Shown here: positions 24,135 through 33,025 of the stretch, in pieces
Layout: every line of letters starts with the position of its first letter
How positions within the stretch are numbered: position 1 is the first letter of the stretch
Assembly (NCBI GenBank): GCA_964394665.1
Contig: CAYMYN010000023.1
Location: forward strand, 3,295 to 67,294
Length of the DNA: 64,000 nt
Source: CAYMYN01 sp964394665
GTDB lineage: Bacteria; Planctomycetota; UBA1135; GCA-002686595
Direction: 5' to 3'
The notes under the pieces: generated by a model
What the model was told of the DNA's origin: nothing
Database searches by the model: none
What the model saw: only the letters and a program-made list of their open reading frames with translations
Position numbers and translations under genes: made by a program

Positions 24135-25193
24135 CTACGAGAGCTGCTGCCAGAACTCCGGCGGCATGTCGTGGGCGATCTTGAGGGCGCCGTTGGCGCC
24201 GCCGTAGATCGGCTCCTCGATCTGCACGACGCGGCCGGAGCCCAGGCGGGCCGTCATCTCGCGTTCGATCGCGTCGGCCAGGCCCTGGATGCGGCTCCCG
24301 CCGCCGGCGAGCAGCACGCGGTTCTTGAGGCGCTGCTGGAACTCGGGATCGAAGCTGCCGATGAGCTGCGCCAGGCCCTCGACGATGGGCGGCACGATCG
24401 AGCGGCAGGCGGCGCGCAGCTCGGCGGTGATGTCGAAGGGCGTGGGCTTTCCGGCCACGGGCAGGTCGACCACGACCTTGGGGGCGTCGTCGGAGATGTT
24501 CGAGTGGCGCTCCTTGATCTGCGTGATCATCGCCACGCTGAACTGGGCCTGTGGGTGACGCTCGCGCAGCAGGCGCATCAGCTCGGCGTCGACGTGGTCG
24601 CCGGCCGTCTCGAGGGTGATCTGGTCGGCGTCCTCGGGCATCGTGCCGTGCATGCGGCACAGGTCGGTCGTGCCCGCGCCGATGTCGATCACCAGCACGT
24701 CCTCGAGCATGTCCTGGCCGTAGGCGACGGCGAAGGGCTCCGAGCAGAGCATCACGGCGTCGGCCACGCCGCGCGCGATCTCGAGGATCGCGTTCTTGCT
24801 GTGGATCGAGGCCTGGGCCGGGGCGCCGATCACGGCGTAGACGAGCTCGTCCTTGCGCGGCTTGGCGCGCCGGATGGCCTCGGCCAAGAGGTCGCGCGCC
24901 GCGCGCTGGTTGCCGTCCTTCTCCTTGCCCGTTCCGCTCTTGAGCACGCCCTTCTCGAGCGGCTTGTAGAACTCGAGGCTGAGGCGCTTCTCGATCGCTT
25001 CCTCGCCGAAGAGCACGTCCTTCTGCAGCAGCTTGCGCGCCACCACGTCCTTGGGATAACCCACGAAGGAGGGCACGCTCACGCGTTGGCCGTTGCTGGC
25101 CGCGACCGAGGTGCGCGAGGTGCCGAGATCGATGCCCAGATAGAGCACGCCTTGGTCCTTCTTGGGGGCGGCGGGGGACGGCTTGTCGCTCAT
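24135..25193 (-). CDS. MamK-like bacterial actin
   Basis: A 352-residue actin-superfamily ATPase. Phosphate loop 1 is LGIDLGTSRT (19-28), phosphate loop 2 is DIGAGTTD (170-177), and the adenosine motif is LAGGGSRIQGL (295-305). Compared from memory with MamK, the magnetosome-aligning actin, it shares PSFVGYPKDVVARKLL (41-56), a SEPFAVAYG segment (151-159), the AGKP stretch and the closing PPEFWQQL. It is therefore closer to MamK than to MreB or ParM. It starts 38 bases after a degenerate GGDEF coiled-coil protein, in the same operon. It probably forms cytoplasmic filaments that position something in the cell; no magnetosome gene is visible here. Family good, cargo unknown. Confidence 0.85.
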   Translation of the reverse strand: MSDKPSPAAPKKDQGVLYLGIDLGTSRTSVAASNGQRVSVPSFVGYPKDVVARKLLQKDVLFGEEAIEKRLSLEFYKPLEKGVLKSGTGKEKDGNQRAARDLLAEAIRRAKPRKDELVYAVIGAPAQASIHSKNAILEIARGVADAVMLCSEPFAVAYGQDMLEDVLVIDIGAGTTDLCRMHGTMPEDADQITLETAGDHVDAELMRLLRERHPQAQFSVAMITQIKERHSNISDDAPKVVVDLPVAGKPTPFDITAELRAACRSIVPPIVEGLAQLIGSFDPEFQQRLKNRVLLAGGGSRIQGLADAIEREMTARLGSGRVVQIEEPIYGGANGALKIAHDMPPEFWQQLS

Positions 25194-25231
25194 GTTCGGG
25201 GATCCTGTGCGCGCGGCCGGCGATGCGGGCG

Positions 25232-26167
25232 CTACGACTTCTTCATCTGTTTGCGCAGCTCGACGTTGGCCTCGAAGATCTTGGCCATCATCTCGCGCTT
25301 GAGGTCGGCCTGCAGCTCGTCGTCCGCCAGGCCCTGCACCGTGCTGTAGATCGAGGCGATGCCCGAGTCGACGCCCTTGGCGGCGATCGCGCGGCGCAGC
25401 TCGCTCTCGGTCATGCCCAGGGCGTCGCTGAGCTTGGCCATGCGCCGCTGCAGCATGTCCATCTGGCGGCGGTGCTCGTCCTCCATCTTGCGGATGGCGA
25501 GCTCGACCACCTCCTTCTCGCGGCCGCCGAAGTCCGGCAGCTTCTGGCCCTGGGAGGCGAACAGGTCGCCGAGCTTCTCGTGCAGCAGCCGCTCGAGCAG
25601 CGCCTCGAGGTCCGGCCCCTGGCTGGCCCCCGCGGCGGGCTTGGGCGCGACGTACTCGTAGGCCGCGAAGCGGTTGCCGCCGGCGGCGCGCGCGCGATCC
25701 AGGGCCGCGGCCGTCTCGTCGACGAGCCCCTGGAAGTCCTGCGCGCGATCGGGGGCCACCTGCCCCAGGCCGATCGAGAGCGTGATCGAGACCACCGGGC
25801 CGCCGCCGTCGAAGCTGAGCTTGCGCGCGCCCTCGACCAGCCGGCGCGCGACGGCCGAGCAGCCGGCCGGCTCGGTGTGCGGGAACACCGCCAGGAGGCG
25901 CTCGTCGAGCAGGTAGCCCATGAAGTCGCTCGAGCGCGTCGCGTTGCGCAGCAGGCGCACGACCGACTCGAGGATCGCGCGCCGCGACTCCTCGCCGTAG
26001 AGGTGCGCCAGCTCCTGCAGCCGGTCGATGGCGATCATCAGGCAGCCGAGCGGGTAGCGGTAGCGCCGCGCGCGGGCGTACTCGACCTCCATCAGGCGCC
26101 GGATCTCCTCGGGCGAGAACAGGCCGCGGCGCGAGCCGCTGAAGGTGGCGAAGGGGAACTGGGGCAT
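25232..26167 (-). CDS. Degenerate GGDEF domain with C-terminal coiled coil
   Basis: A 311-residue cytoplasmic protein. Residues 25-170 follow the GGDEF fold: YRYPLGCLMIAIDRLQELAHLYGE, a VVRLLRNATRSSDFMGYLLDERLLAVFP core, and a VSITLSIGLG strand. The signature loop reads LLDER (86-90) instead of GGDEF, so diguanylate cyclase activity is unlikely; it may bind nucleotide or serve as a dimerisation module. Residues 190-311 are charged and helical, probably a coiled coil. It is the first gene before the MamK-like actin, spaced 38 bases, so it is a likely filament partner or regulator. The gene lies 91 bases downstream of the OLD-type gene. Confidence 0.78.
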   Translation of the reverse strand: MPQFPFATFSGSRRGLFSPEEIRRLMEVEYARARRYRYPLGCLMIAIDRLQELAHLYGEESRRAILESVVRLLRNATRSSDFMGYLLDERLLAVFPHTEPAGCSAVARRLVEGARKLSFDGGGPVVSITLSIGLGQVAPDRAQDFQGLVDETAAALDRARAAGGNRFAAYEYVAPKPAAGASQGPDLEALLERLLHEKLGDLFASQGQKLPDFGGREKEVVELAIRKMEDEHRRQMDMLQRRMAKLSDALGMTESELRRAIAAKGVDSGIASIYSTVQGLADDELQADLKREMMAKIFEANVELRKQMKKS

Positions 26168-26258
26168 CCGGGGTGGGGCGGGGGCGCAGCATGGTAGCGG
26201 GCCGGGCGCCCGCTCCCCCGGGGCTATCGACGGCCCCGGCGGGGGCCCTGGAGGGGGG

Positions 26259-28007
26259 TCAGCGCACCCGCTCCAGCGCCCGGCGCAAGGTGGCGACCAG
26301 GCGCCGCGCGCGGCGCGCGAGTTCGGGGGGCAAGGACCCCAGGGAGGGCGCCGCCTCGAGCTCCCGACGGATGCTCTCGTTGACCGAACCCTTGTCGAAG
26401 CGCGCCCCGCGCGCGGCGAAGGCCGCCTCGACCCGGTCCGCCAGCTTGCCGTCGGGGGGCAGGGGGCCCGCTTCGGTCGCGAGGGTCCGGCGGGCGCGCT
26501 CGAAGTACCACTCGGGCGGGAAGAGATCCTCGATCGAGCTCTCGCGGCGCAGGCCCAGGGCGCGGCCCAGGTCGAGGGCCAGGGCGCGCCCCGGCGGCGG
26601 TACCTCGTGCCAGCGCAGGAGCAGCTCGGCCCGCCCGGCCCGCCCGGCCTGATCCCCGTCGAACAGGGCCACCACGCCCAGGCCGCGCCGGGTGAGGAAG
26701 GCCGCGACGTGGGCCACCTCGTAGGCGCCTCCGGCGGCGACGATCTCGAGTTCCGCCGGCAGGCCCGCCTCGCCCGAGCGCCGCGCCAGGTCCGAGAGGG
26801 TCTCGAGCAGGCGCGCGTCCTGGGAGCCCTCGACCACCAGGTGCGTCTCGCCGATCAGGAAGCCGCGCCGGCCGCTCATGCCCAGGGCGGCGCGCAGGTC
26901 CCAGGCGCCCCCGGGGCCGGGCAGCGGACCCCCGCGCAGCTTCGGCCCGCCGGGGCTCCAGCCGAGCACCAACACCTGCTCCTCGTGCGCCAACGACGTG
27001 CGGAAGGGCAGGGGCGCGGTGTGCAGCACGGTGTGCCCGCGCGCCAGGAGCGCGAGCTCCTCGGCCAGCGCGTCCTCGCCCGCGCCGCGGAAGTGGCGCG
27101 CCGGCTCGTCGAGCAGCAGCACGCCGCGGCCGGCCGTCCCGTGGGCGAAGCGTTCGCACAGGACGTCGAGGGAGAGGCGCCAGCGCTCGTCGTCGGGGTA
27201 GGCATCGAGCGGGCGCAGCCCGTGCGCGCCGGCGGCGAGGAACAGGGTCAGACGCCCGTCGCCGCCCTCCAGGGCCAGGGAGCGGTGGCCCGCGCGCAGC
27301 GGCCGCAGGCGCGCCGTGAGGCGGCGCGAGGCCTCGGCCAGGCGGCGCTGGGCGCCGCCGCGCGAGAGGGGCGGACGCAGCTCGCGCGGATCGAGCTCCG
27401 CGAGCTCGAGCAGGGCCTGAAAGCTGTGGTCGGCCGCGTTCGCGCCGCCGCGCGCGCGGCGCTCGGCGAGGGCGACGGGGTCCGTCGAGCCCTCGAGCAA
27501 ACCCTCGCGCGCCAGCAACACGAAGGGCGGGAGCAACGCGTCGCAGGCGGCGCACAGCTCGCGCGCCGAACCGTGGGAGACGCCGTCGAGCGCGACCTCG
27601 AGCGCACCGCCGTAGGTGCGGCCGACGGACAGGGTCCGCGGCGGGGGTCCGGCGAGCCCCGCGCGCGCGCCGAGCTCCCGCGCGACCTCGAGCGGCAGGG
27701 CGAGCTCGGCCACGCACGGCACGACCTCCTCCACCCGCAGGCGGCGGCGCGCCTTGGGCCAGTCGCGCTCGGCGTCGTAGCCGCGGGGCGTGCGCGGGTG
27801 CAGGCGGAAGAGCGCCTCCAGCAAGGAGGTCTTGCCGGATTGGTTGCGGCCGACCAGGGCCGTGAGCGGGAACACCGGCACGGGCCCCGAGTCGAGGATC
27901 GAGCGGAAGAGGCGCACGCGGAACGAGCGCAGCTCGACCCGCGGGGGACGCTCGGCGTCCGCCACCGTCGCGTCGCCGCGGGGGGGATCGGTACCTGGGT
28001 CGCGCAT
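26259..28007 (-). CDS. OLD-type ATPase with TOPRIM nuclease domain
   Basis: A 582-residue protein. The N-terminal ABC-type ATPase has Walker A GRNQSGKT (53-60) and Walker B GVLLLDEPARHF near residue 305. A TOPRIM domain follows, with the catalytic glutamate in VVEGSQDARLL (Glu393) and the metal pair in ALFDGDQAGR (Asp450, Asp452). This order is that of the OLD (overcoming lysogenisation defect) endonucleases, some of which defend against phage alone or with a GajB-type helicase (Gabija). No UvrD-like partner is adjacent; the UvrD gene at 52476-54593 is far away. Solitary OLD proteins may also act in repair. Start chosen at ATG 28007; the first 20 residues are poorly conserved and could be excess. 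Confidence 0.8.
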   Translation of the reverse strand: MRDPGTDPPRGDATVADAERPPRVELRSFRVRLFRSILDSGPVPVFPLTALVGRNQSGKTSLLEALFRLHPRTPRGYDAERDWPKARRRLRVEEVVPCVAELALPLEVARELGARAGLAGPPPRTLSVGRTYGGALEVALDGVSHGSARELCAACDALLPPFVLLAREGLLEGSTDPVALAERRARGGANAADHSFQALLELAELDPRELRPPLSRGGAQRRLAEASRRLTARLRPLRAGHRSLALEGGDGRLTLFLAAGAHGLRPLDAYPDDERWRLSLDVLCERFAHGTAGRGVLLLDEPARHFRGAGEDALAEELALLARGHTVLHTAPLPFRTSLAHEEQVLVLGWSPGGPKLRGGPLPGPGGAWDLRAALGMSGRRGFLIGETHLVVEGSQDARLLETLSDLARRSGEAGLPAELEIVAAGGAYEVAHVAAFLTRRGLGVVALFDGDQAGRAGRAELLLRWHEVPPPGRALALDLGRALGLRRESSIEDLFPPEWYFERARRTLATEAGPLPPDGKLADRVEAAFAARGARFDKGSVNESIRRELEAAPSLGSLPPELARRARRLVATLRRALERVR

Positions 28008-28112
28008 CTCGCCGATGCCGGCCGCCGTGGAGCGCGGCGCGGGCCGTGGCTAGGCTAGGCGCCCGAGCTGGCGAGCGCGACCGCGCGCCGCGGGTCGCCG
28101 GCCGCGCACGGG

Positions 28113-29798
28113 ATGATCTCCGCCGCACAGGTGGGTGTCGCCCTGGGGGGGCTGGGTCTCCTGCTGCTGGGCATGGGGCTGCTCACGAGCGGCCTGCGCA
28201 TGGCCGCCGGGCGCGGCCTGAACCGGCTCCTGGCGCGCTGGACGAGCACGCGCCTGCGGGGCTTCTTGACCGGCACCCTGCTCACCGGCCTGGTGCAGTC
28301 CTCGGCCGCCGTCACGGTCACGACCATCGGCTTCGCCAACGCCGGGCTGCTGAACCTCTCCCAGGCGGCCTGGGTCATCTTCGGCAACAACGTCGGCACG
28401 ACCGTCACCGGATGGTTGGTGGCGATGATCGGCCTGCGCCTCCGGATCGAGGCCTTGGCCCTGCCGTTGATCGGGGTCGGGATCCTGCTGCGCATGCTGC
28501 GGAACGGGCGGCGGCTGGGCGCGGTCGGCGAAGCCGTGGCCGGTTTCGGGGTGTTGTTCCTCGGGCTGGCCTTCCTGCGCGACGCGTTGGGCTCGGTGGG
28601 CGAGGCGGTCGACCTCTCCGTGCTCGAGGGGCCCGAGGTCTGGCGTCTCCTGGCGGGGATCGGCCTGGGGGCGCTGATCACGACCCTGATGATGTCCTCG
28701 AGCGCGGCCCTGGCGATCATCCTCGCGACCGCGTCCCAGGGGCTCGTCTCGGTGACCCTGGGGGCGGCGTTGGTGGTGGGGGCGAACCTCGGCACGACGA
28801 CTAGCGCGCTCCTGGCCAGCGTGGGCGCCGCGCCCAACGCCAAACGGGTGACGGCCCTGCACGTCGTGTTCAACCTGATCACGGCCGTGGCGGCCTCGAT
28901 CCTCCTGCGCGGGATCCTGGCCCTGATCCACCTGGGCCGCGACGAGCTCGGGCGCGGGGCGGACGCGGCCGTGGAGCTGGCGATCTTCCACACGAGCTTC
29001 AACGTGCTCGGCGTGTTGCTGATGATCCCGCTCTCGGGCCCCATCGTGCGCTACCTCGAGCGTCGCTTCATCTCGAGCGACGAGGACCTGGCGCGGCCCC
29101 GGCACATCGACCGCACCGTGCTCGGCGTGCCCCACGTGGCCCTGGAGGCGCTGCGCCTGGAGAGCCGCCGCGCGGCCACGATCGCGGCCGGGATCGCGCG
29201 CGACGCGGCGCGCAGCGGCCATCCCGACCTGGCCGGGCGCAGCACGGCGCTGCGGCGCCTGATCGTGACCATGGGCGAGCTCGCCAAGGAGCTGGGCCGC
29301 GGTGCGTTGCCCGAGGACGTGGCGCGCTCCATCCCCCAGCTCCTGCGGGCCCACGCGCGCATGTTGGCCGTGACGAGCCTGGCCCAGGACATCGCGCGCA
29401 CCCGCAGCGAGCTCGAGGCGCTCGACCTGCGCATCACCCCCGACCTCGACCCGACCTTCCTGGCCCGCGCCCTGGCGGTCCTCGCGGCCGCGGGCTCGGA
29501 GGGCGAGATCGACATCGGGCGCAGCTCCGAGGCGCGCTCCGAGCTCGAGGCCGCGCGGGACGCCGAACGCGCGCGCCTGCTGCGGGCCTCGATGGCGGGG
29601 GACCTGTCGGTGGAGGCGACGGCGCTCCTCCTGCAGCTCTATCAACTCGTCCGCCGCCTGGTGGAGCAGACCGCCAAGGCCGCCGCGAGCATCGAGGCCA
29701 TCCCCCGCGAAACGGAACCCAAGGGCCCCGGCCCCCAGGGCGAAGCTCCCGTCGATGGAGCATCCGCCCACGAGGACGCAGCTCCGCCCGTACCCTGA
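28113..29798 (+). CDS. Na+/phosphate cotransporter with PhoU-like tail
   Basis: A 561-residue inner membrane protein of the NptA/PNaS family. Its two inverted halves contain the paired QSSAAVTVTTIGFANAG (about 63-79) and SSSAALAIILATASQG motifs, with NNVGTT and ANLGTTTSALLAS as in known Na/Pi symporters. About eight membrane helices occupy residues 8-320. The last 220 residues are helical and resemble PhoU, which in this family regulates transport. Expected role is sodium-coupled phosphate uptake or export. It diverges from the OLD-type gene with about 100 bases between and converges on the anti-sigma gene with 12 bases. Confidence 0.88.
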   Translation: MISAAQVGVALGGLGLLLLGMGLLTSGLRMAAGRGLNRLLARWTSTRLRGFLTGTLLTGLVQSSAAVTVTTIGFANAGLLNLSQAAWVIFGNNVGTTVTGWLVAMIGLRLRIEALALPLIGVGILLRMLRNGRRLGAVGEAVAGFGVLFLGLAFLRDALGSVGEAVDLSVLEGPEVWRLLAGIGLGALITTLMMSSSAALAIILATASQGLVSVTLGAALVVGANLGTTTSALLASVGAAPNAKRVTALHVVFNLITAVAASILLRGILALIHLGRDELGRGADAAVELAIFHTSFNVLGVLLMIPLSGPIVRYLERRFISSDEDLARPRHIDRTVLGVPHVALEALRLESRRAATIAAGIARDAARSGHPDLAGRSTALRRLIVTMGELAKELGRGALPEDVARSIPQLLRAHARMLAVTSLAQDIARTRSELEALDLRITPDLDPTFLARALAVLAAAGSEGEIDIGRSSEARSELEAARDAERARLLRASMAGDLSVEATALLLQLYQLVRRLVEQTAKAAASIEAIPRETEPKGPGPQGEAPVDGASAHEDAAPPVP

Positions 29799-29810
29799 GC
29801 GCCCGATTCC

Positions 29811-30779
29811 TCAGCGCGTCACGGCGGCGGCGAGCAGCAGGCGTTCGCGGGTCGAGACGACGACGCCACCCGGGGGCTCGAGGGTGACGGCGAAGAGGGT
29901 GGGCTCGAAGACCTCGAGCTTGGCTTCGATCGGCACCAGGACCTCGCCCTGCGGCCCGATGTCGAACACGCCGCCGTCGACCGGCGTGGCTTCGGGGCGC
30001 CGTGCGTCGAAGATCCAGAGCTGGTACTGGTTGCGGCGCGGATCGTTCGGCGCGAGGCCGACGAGGCGCATGTAGCCGGCCTGGGCGCCCGGGCTCCAGA
30101 CCACGTCGCCGGTCACGCCCTGGGCCAGGGGATCGGCGGTGGTGCTCCAGTCGATGCGCAGCGCGTCGGCGCGGGCCAGCAGCTCCGCGCGCCGTTCGGC
30201 GGGGGCGGGCGCCGACTCGGGAGCGGGGCGCAGCATCCACAGGGCCGCGAGGCCCAGCAGCAGCGCGGCCGCGGCCAGCGCCAGGCGCCGCGCCTTGGAG
30301 TCTCGGAGCTTCCGTTCCGTCGCCGGCCGCGGGGCACGGTCGCCGAGGCGCGCCGGGGCCGCCGGACCCCACGCGTCGAAACGGCGCGGCGCCGGGGCGC
30401 GGGGCGTCGGCTGCGCGGGGCCGCGTTCCCTGCGCTCCGCCGGGAGCTCGCGTCCGGCCAACCAGGCCGCCGCGCCCCACTCGAGATCGCGCCGCAGGGC
30501 GGCCGGCACGCGGCGGGGGAGCGCGCCGACGAGGGCCAGGTGCAGGGCCGCGGCGGCCGCCGCCTCGCCCTCCGGATCGAGGTCGAGGGCCAGGTCCGCG
30601 TCGTCCCGCGCGCCGAGCGCGGCGCTCGACAGCGCGCTCGAGGACGTGTCCGGCGGATGCTGCGCGCGGGCCGCGGCGAGCAGGGCGCGCAGCTCGGCGC
30701 GTTCCGCACCGTCCAGCCCGGCGAGGGCCCGTTGGGCGAGCAACTCGCGCAGCCGCTCGAGGTCGAAGCGCGCGTTCAT
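29811..30779 (-). CDS. Anti-sigma factor with RskA-type outer domain
   Basis: A 322-residue membrane protein. The cytoplasmic N-terminal part (1-165) has a helical sigma-binding region and a proline-rich linker, without the HxxxCxxC zinc motif of many anti-sigma factors. One transmembrane helix is at about 168-188. The periplasmic C-terminal part matches the anti-sigma-K factor RskA domain: GDVVWSPGAQAGYMRLVGL, QYQLWIFDARRP, DGGVFDI and FAVTLEPPGGVVVST. Its ATG overlaps the stop of the ECF sigma gene directly upstream (ATGA), so it is that factor's anti-sigma. Release would follow regulated proteolysis, as known for RskA. Confidence 0.87.
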   Translation of the reverse strand: MNARFDLERLRELLAQRALAGLDGAERAELRALLAAARAQHPPDTSSSALSSAALGARDDADLALDLDPEGEAAAAAALHLALVGALPRRVPAALRRDLEWGAAAWLAGRELPAERRERGPAQPTPRAPAPRRFDAWGPAAPARLGDRAPRPATERKLRDSKARRLALAAAALLLGLAALWMLRPAPESAPAPAERRAELLARADALRIDWSTTADPLAQGVTGDVVWSPGAQAGYMRLVGLAPNDPRRNQYQLWIFDARRPEATPVDGGVFDIGPQGEVLVPIEAKLEVFEPTLFAVTLEPPGGVVVSTRERLLLAAAVTR

Positions 30780-31354
30780 CGCCCTCCCTCCCCGACGGGG
30801 CCGTCGAGCTCCACGCGCAGCGCGCGGCGGACCTTCTCCAGGCCGCGCCGGACGTGCGCCTTGACCGTGCCCAGGGGCATCCCCAGGTGAGCGGACACCT
30901 CGCTGTGGGAGAGACCCTGCACGACCGCCAGCTCGAGCACGCGCCGTTGCGCGGGTTCGAGCCGGGCCAGCACCTCGCGCGCGCGCCGCGCCTCGTCGCA
31001 CAGGTCGACCTGGCCCAGGCCCTCGTCCTCGCTCGCCACCGGGTCGAGCCCGAGCTCTTGGGTCGGCAGGGCGGCGCGTCGGCGGCGACGGCGGTCGATC
31101 AGGCGTCGGCGGGCGATGGTGGCGACGAAGGCCTCCTGCGAGGCCACCCGCGGGTCGTAGCGGCCCGCGCAGCGCCAGATCTCGATGAAGATCTCCTGCA
31201 CCGCGTCCTCGGCGCTCGGATCGTCGGCGAGCAGTTGCCGCGCCAGGCTCCACACCAGGGGCCCGAAGCGCTCCAGGCACTCGCGCGTGGCGGCCGGCTC
31301 GCCCTCCGCCACGCGCTCCAGGATCGTGCGCCCGACCACCTGCTGGAGGCTCAT
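30776..31354 (-). CDS. ECF RNA polymerase sigma factor (SigK-like)
   Basis: A 192-residue sigma factor. Region 2 (about 25-95) contains RFGPLVWSLARQLLADDPSAEDAVQEIFIEIWR and an AFVATIARRRLIDRRRRRR segment. Region 4 (about 130-180) contains LARLEPAQRRVLELAVVQGLSHSEVSAHLGMPLGTVKAHVRRGL, a classical helix-turn-helix. The gene is coupled by overlap to an RskA-type anti-sigma factor, matching the SigK/RskA arrangement. The 229 bases upstream, between its start and the DUF6498 stop, contain no gene and no recognisable ECF promoter. Confidence 0.93.
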   Translation of the reverse strand: MSLQQVVGRTILERVAEGEPAATRECLERFGPLVWSLARQLLADDPSAEDAVQEIFIEIWRCAGRYDPRVASQEAFVATIARRRLIDRRRRRRAALPTQELGLDPVASEDEGLGQVDLCDEARRAREVLARLEPAQRRVLELAVVQGLSHSEVSAHLGMPLGTVKAHVRRGLEKVRRALRVELDGPVGEGGR

Positions 31355-31583
31355 CGCGTGTCGGCGGAGGCCCCCGCGGGGGGCGCGTCGGCGGGGAGAG
31401 CCCTCTGGAGCTGCATGGCGCGGGGTCGGCGGCGTCGCCCGACGGGGAACCGCCCCGCTCCTTCGCCGCCCGCGCGCCGCCGGATGCGGGAATCGGGACG
31501 AATCGCCGCTCCGGCTCCCGGCCGGCGGGTGCGGTCCCGGTGCCCGGCCCTCCCCCCAAGCTCGATTGCGCTGCCCGCGCGCC

Positions 31584-32264
31584 TCAGGCGCCGGGCGAGG
31601 CCGGCGTTGGCGTCGGCTCGCCCAGGCGGCGGTGCTCGGCGCGGTGGGAGCGCAGGTCGAGGGCCGTCTTCAGGCCGAGCAGGAGCAGCAGTCCCCACAG
31701 CGGCGAGCCGAGGAAGAACACCAGCGCGCCGCCCAGGAGCACCACCAGGTGCAGCACGACCACGCGCGAGTAGGGCTGGGTGAACAACTGGTTCAGGTCC
31801 GCGCGCCGATACTCGCCGCGGCCCAGGTAGTTCGTGACGAACGAGATGCCGTGGCTGGCGACGAGGGCCGCGAAAGGCAGGAGCAGGGAGGCGTCCAGTT
31901 GCCCGAACCAGACCCAGGGCGGGGCGGGCTCGCCGGGGACGGGTGAGCCGAAGAGCGTGAGCACGAACATCCCGTGGATGAAGGTGAACAGCCCGTAGTG
32001 CACGCAGAAGAACACGATCCGAAAGGCCCGTTTCTCCGGGCGGATCGGGATCGGCGGTCGGGCGCACAGCATGCGCAGGACGTTCACCGCGCCGATGACG
32101 ACGTTCTCGGCCCAGAAGAGCAGCACGAGGTCGAACACGCGCCAGTCCCACAGGAGCACGCCGGCGAGGGGCGCGAGGTTGGCGAGCACCAACGCCGCGA
32201 GGGCGGCGCGACTCGGACCCGCGGGGGCCCGCGCGGCCGGGTGGAACGGACCGGACGACTGCAC
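31584..32264 (-). CDS. DUF6498 multi-pass membrane protein
   Basis: A 226-residue protein with about six membrane segments. The characteristic VFDLVLLFWAENVVIGAVNVLRM segment, where a tryptophan-glutamate-asparagine sits inside a helix, and an FFCVHYGLFTFIHGMFV segment identify it as DUF6498. Function unknown. It starts 9 bases beyond the stop of the GST gene on the same strand, so the two are cotranscribed. No regulatory signal was found. Confidence 0.75.
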   Translation of the reverse strand: MQSSGPFHPAARAPAGPSRAALAALVLANLAPLAGVLLWDWRVFDLVLLFWAENVVIGAVNVLRMLCARPPIPIRPEKRAFRIVFFCVHYGLFTFIHGMFVLTLFGSPVPGEPAPPWVWFGQLDASLLLPFAALVASHGISFVTNYLGRGEYRRADLNQLFTQPYSRVVVLHLVVLLGGALVFFLGSPLWGLLLLLGLKTALDLRSHRAEHRRLGEPTPTPASPGA

Positions 32265-32273
32265 GAGGAACGC

Positions 32274-32906
32274 CTAGGCGATCGGGCCGACGACCCGCCG
32301 CACCCAGGCGCGGGTGCGCGGGAGTCCCTCGGGCAGGCGCAGGTGCTCGCGGAAGAAGGCGGGGATCGGGCCGCCCAGGTTCTTGGCGTCGGCCTCGCTC
32401 AGGCAGCCGTACCACAGCAGGGGCGCCACGCAGCAGTCGGCGGCGCTGAGGTGCTGGCCGACGAGGTAGGGCTTGTCCTCGAGATGGCGTTCGAGCTCGT
32501 GGGCGCAGTCCTCGAGCAGGTCGTTGGCTTCCTCGATGCGCCCCGCGTCGCGCTCGGCGGCGAAGAACTGCCCGAAGATCAGGCTGATCGGCGCGCCGAA
32601 GTCGCCCCGTGCGCGCAGCTCCCAGGCCTCGATGGCCTTCATCGTGTCGCGGTCGGGGGCGAACAGGCGCGGCTCGCGGGCCACGTTGGCCTCGAGGTAA
32701 CGCAGGATCGCGTTCGAGTCGAACAGCACCGTGTCCCCGTGGGTGAGCACCGGCGTGAGCGGTTGACCGGAGAGCTCGACCAGCTTGGAGCGGTTGGTGG
32801 GGTCGACGGGGATGCGTTCGTACGCCAGGCCCTTGTGGGCCAGGGCGATGCGGACCTTGACGTTGTTGGGGCTGGGGGCGAGGTCGTAGAGGCGCAGCGT
32901 CTTCAT
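32274..32906 (-). CDS. Glutathione S-transferase family protein
   Basis: A 210-residue protein with the two GST domains. The thioredoxin-like N-terminal part (1-80) opens RLYDLAPSPNNVKVRIALAHKGL, with a serine in the usual active-site turn, then QPLTPVLTHGDTVLFDSNAILRYLE, including the cis-proline and the gamma-glutamyl-binding DSNAI. The helical C-terminal part (90-210) contains YLVGQHLSAADCCVAPLL, the conserved N-cap box. It could conjugate glutathione or act as a reductase; many environmental homologues are uncharacterised. First gene of a two-gene unit with the DUF6498 protein, diverging from the YbaY-like lipoprotein. Confidence 0.88.
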   Translation of the reverse strand: MKTLRLYDLAPSPNNVKVRIALAHKGLAYERIPVDPTNRSKLVELSGQPLTPVLTHGDTVLFDSNAILRYLEANVAREPRLFAPDRDTMKAIEAWELRARGDFGAPISLIFGQFFAAERDAGRIEEANDLLEDCAHELERHLEDKPYLVGQHLSAADCCVAPLLWYGCLSEADAKNLGGPIPAFFREHLRLPEGLPRTRAWVRRVVGPIA

Positions 32907-33025
32907 GGGGAGGGCTCGGGCGGTTCGGGACGGGATCAGGATGGCGCGCCGCCCCCCCTCGGCGGAAGCGGATTCCGAGCGGCCAGGGTTGGCGCGGGCG
33001 CCGCGCCGGCCCCATGCTCGGGGGC

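Noticed and set aside
24135..25193. Housekeeping MreB assignment
   Set aside because: MreB-specific neighbours (mreC, mreD) are missing and the distinctive segments match MamK better than MreB.
25232..26167. Active diguanylate cyclase
   Set aside because: The signature loop is LLDER instead of GGDEF or GGEEF, so c-di-GMP synthesis is not expected.
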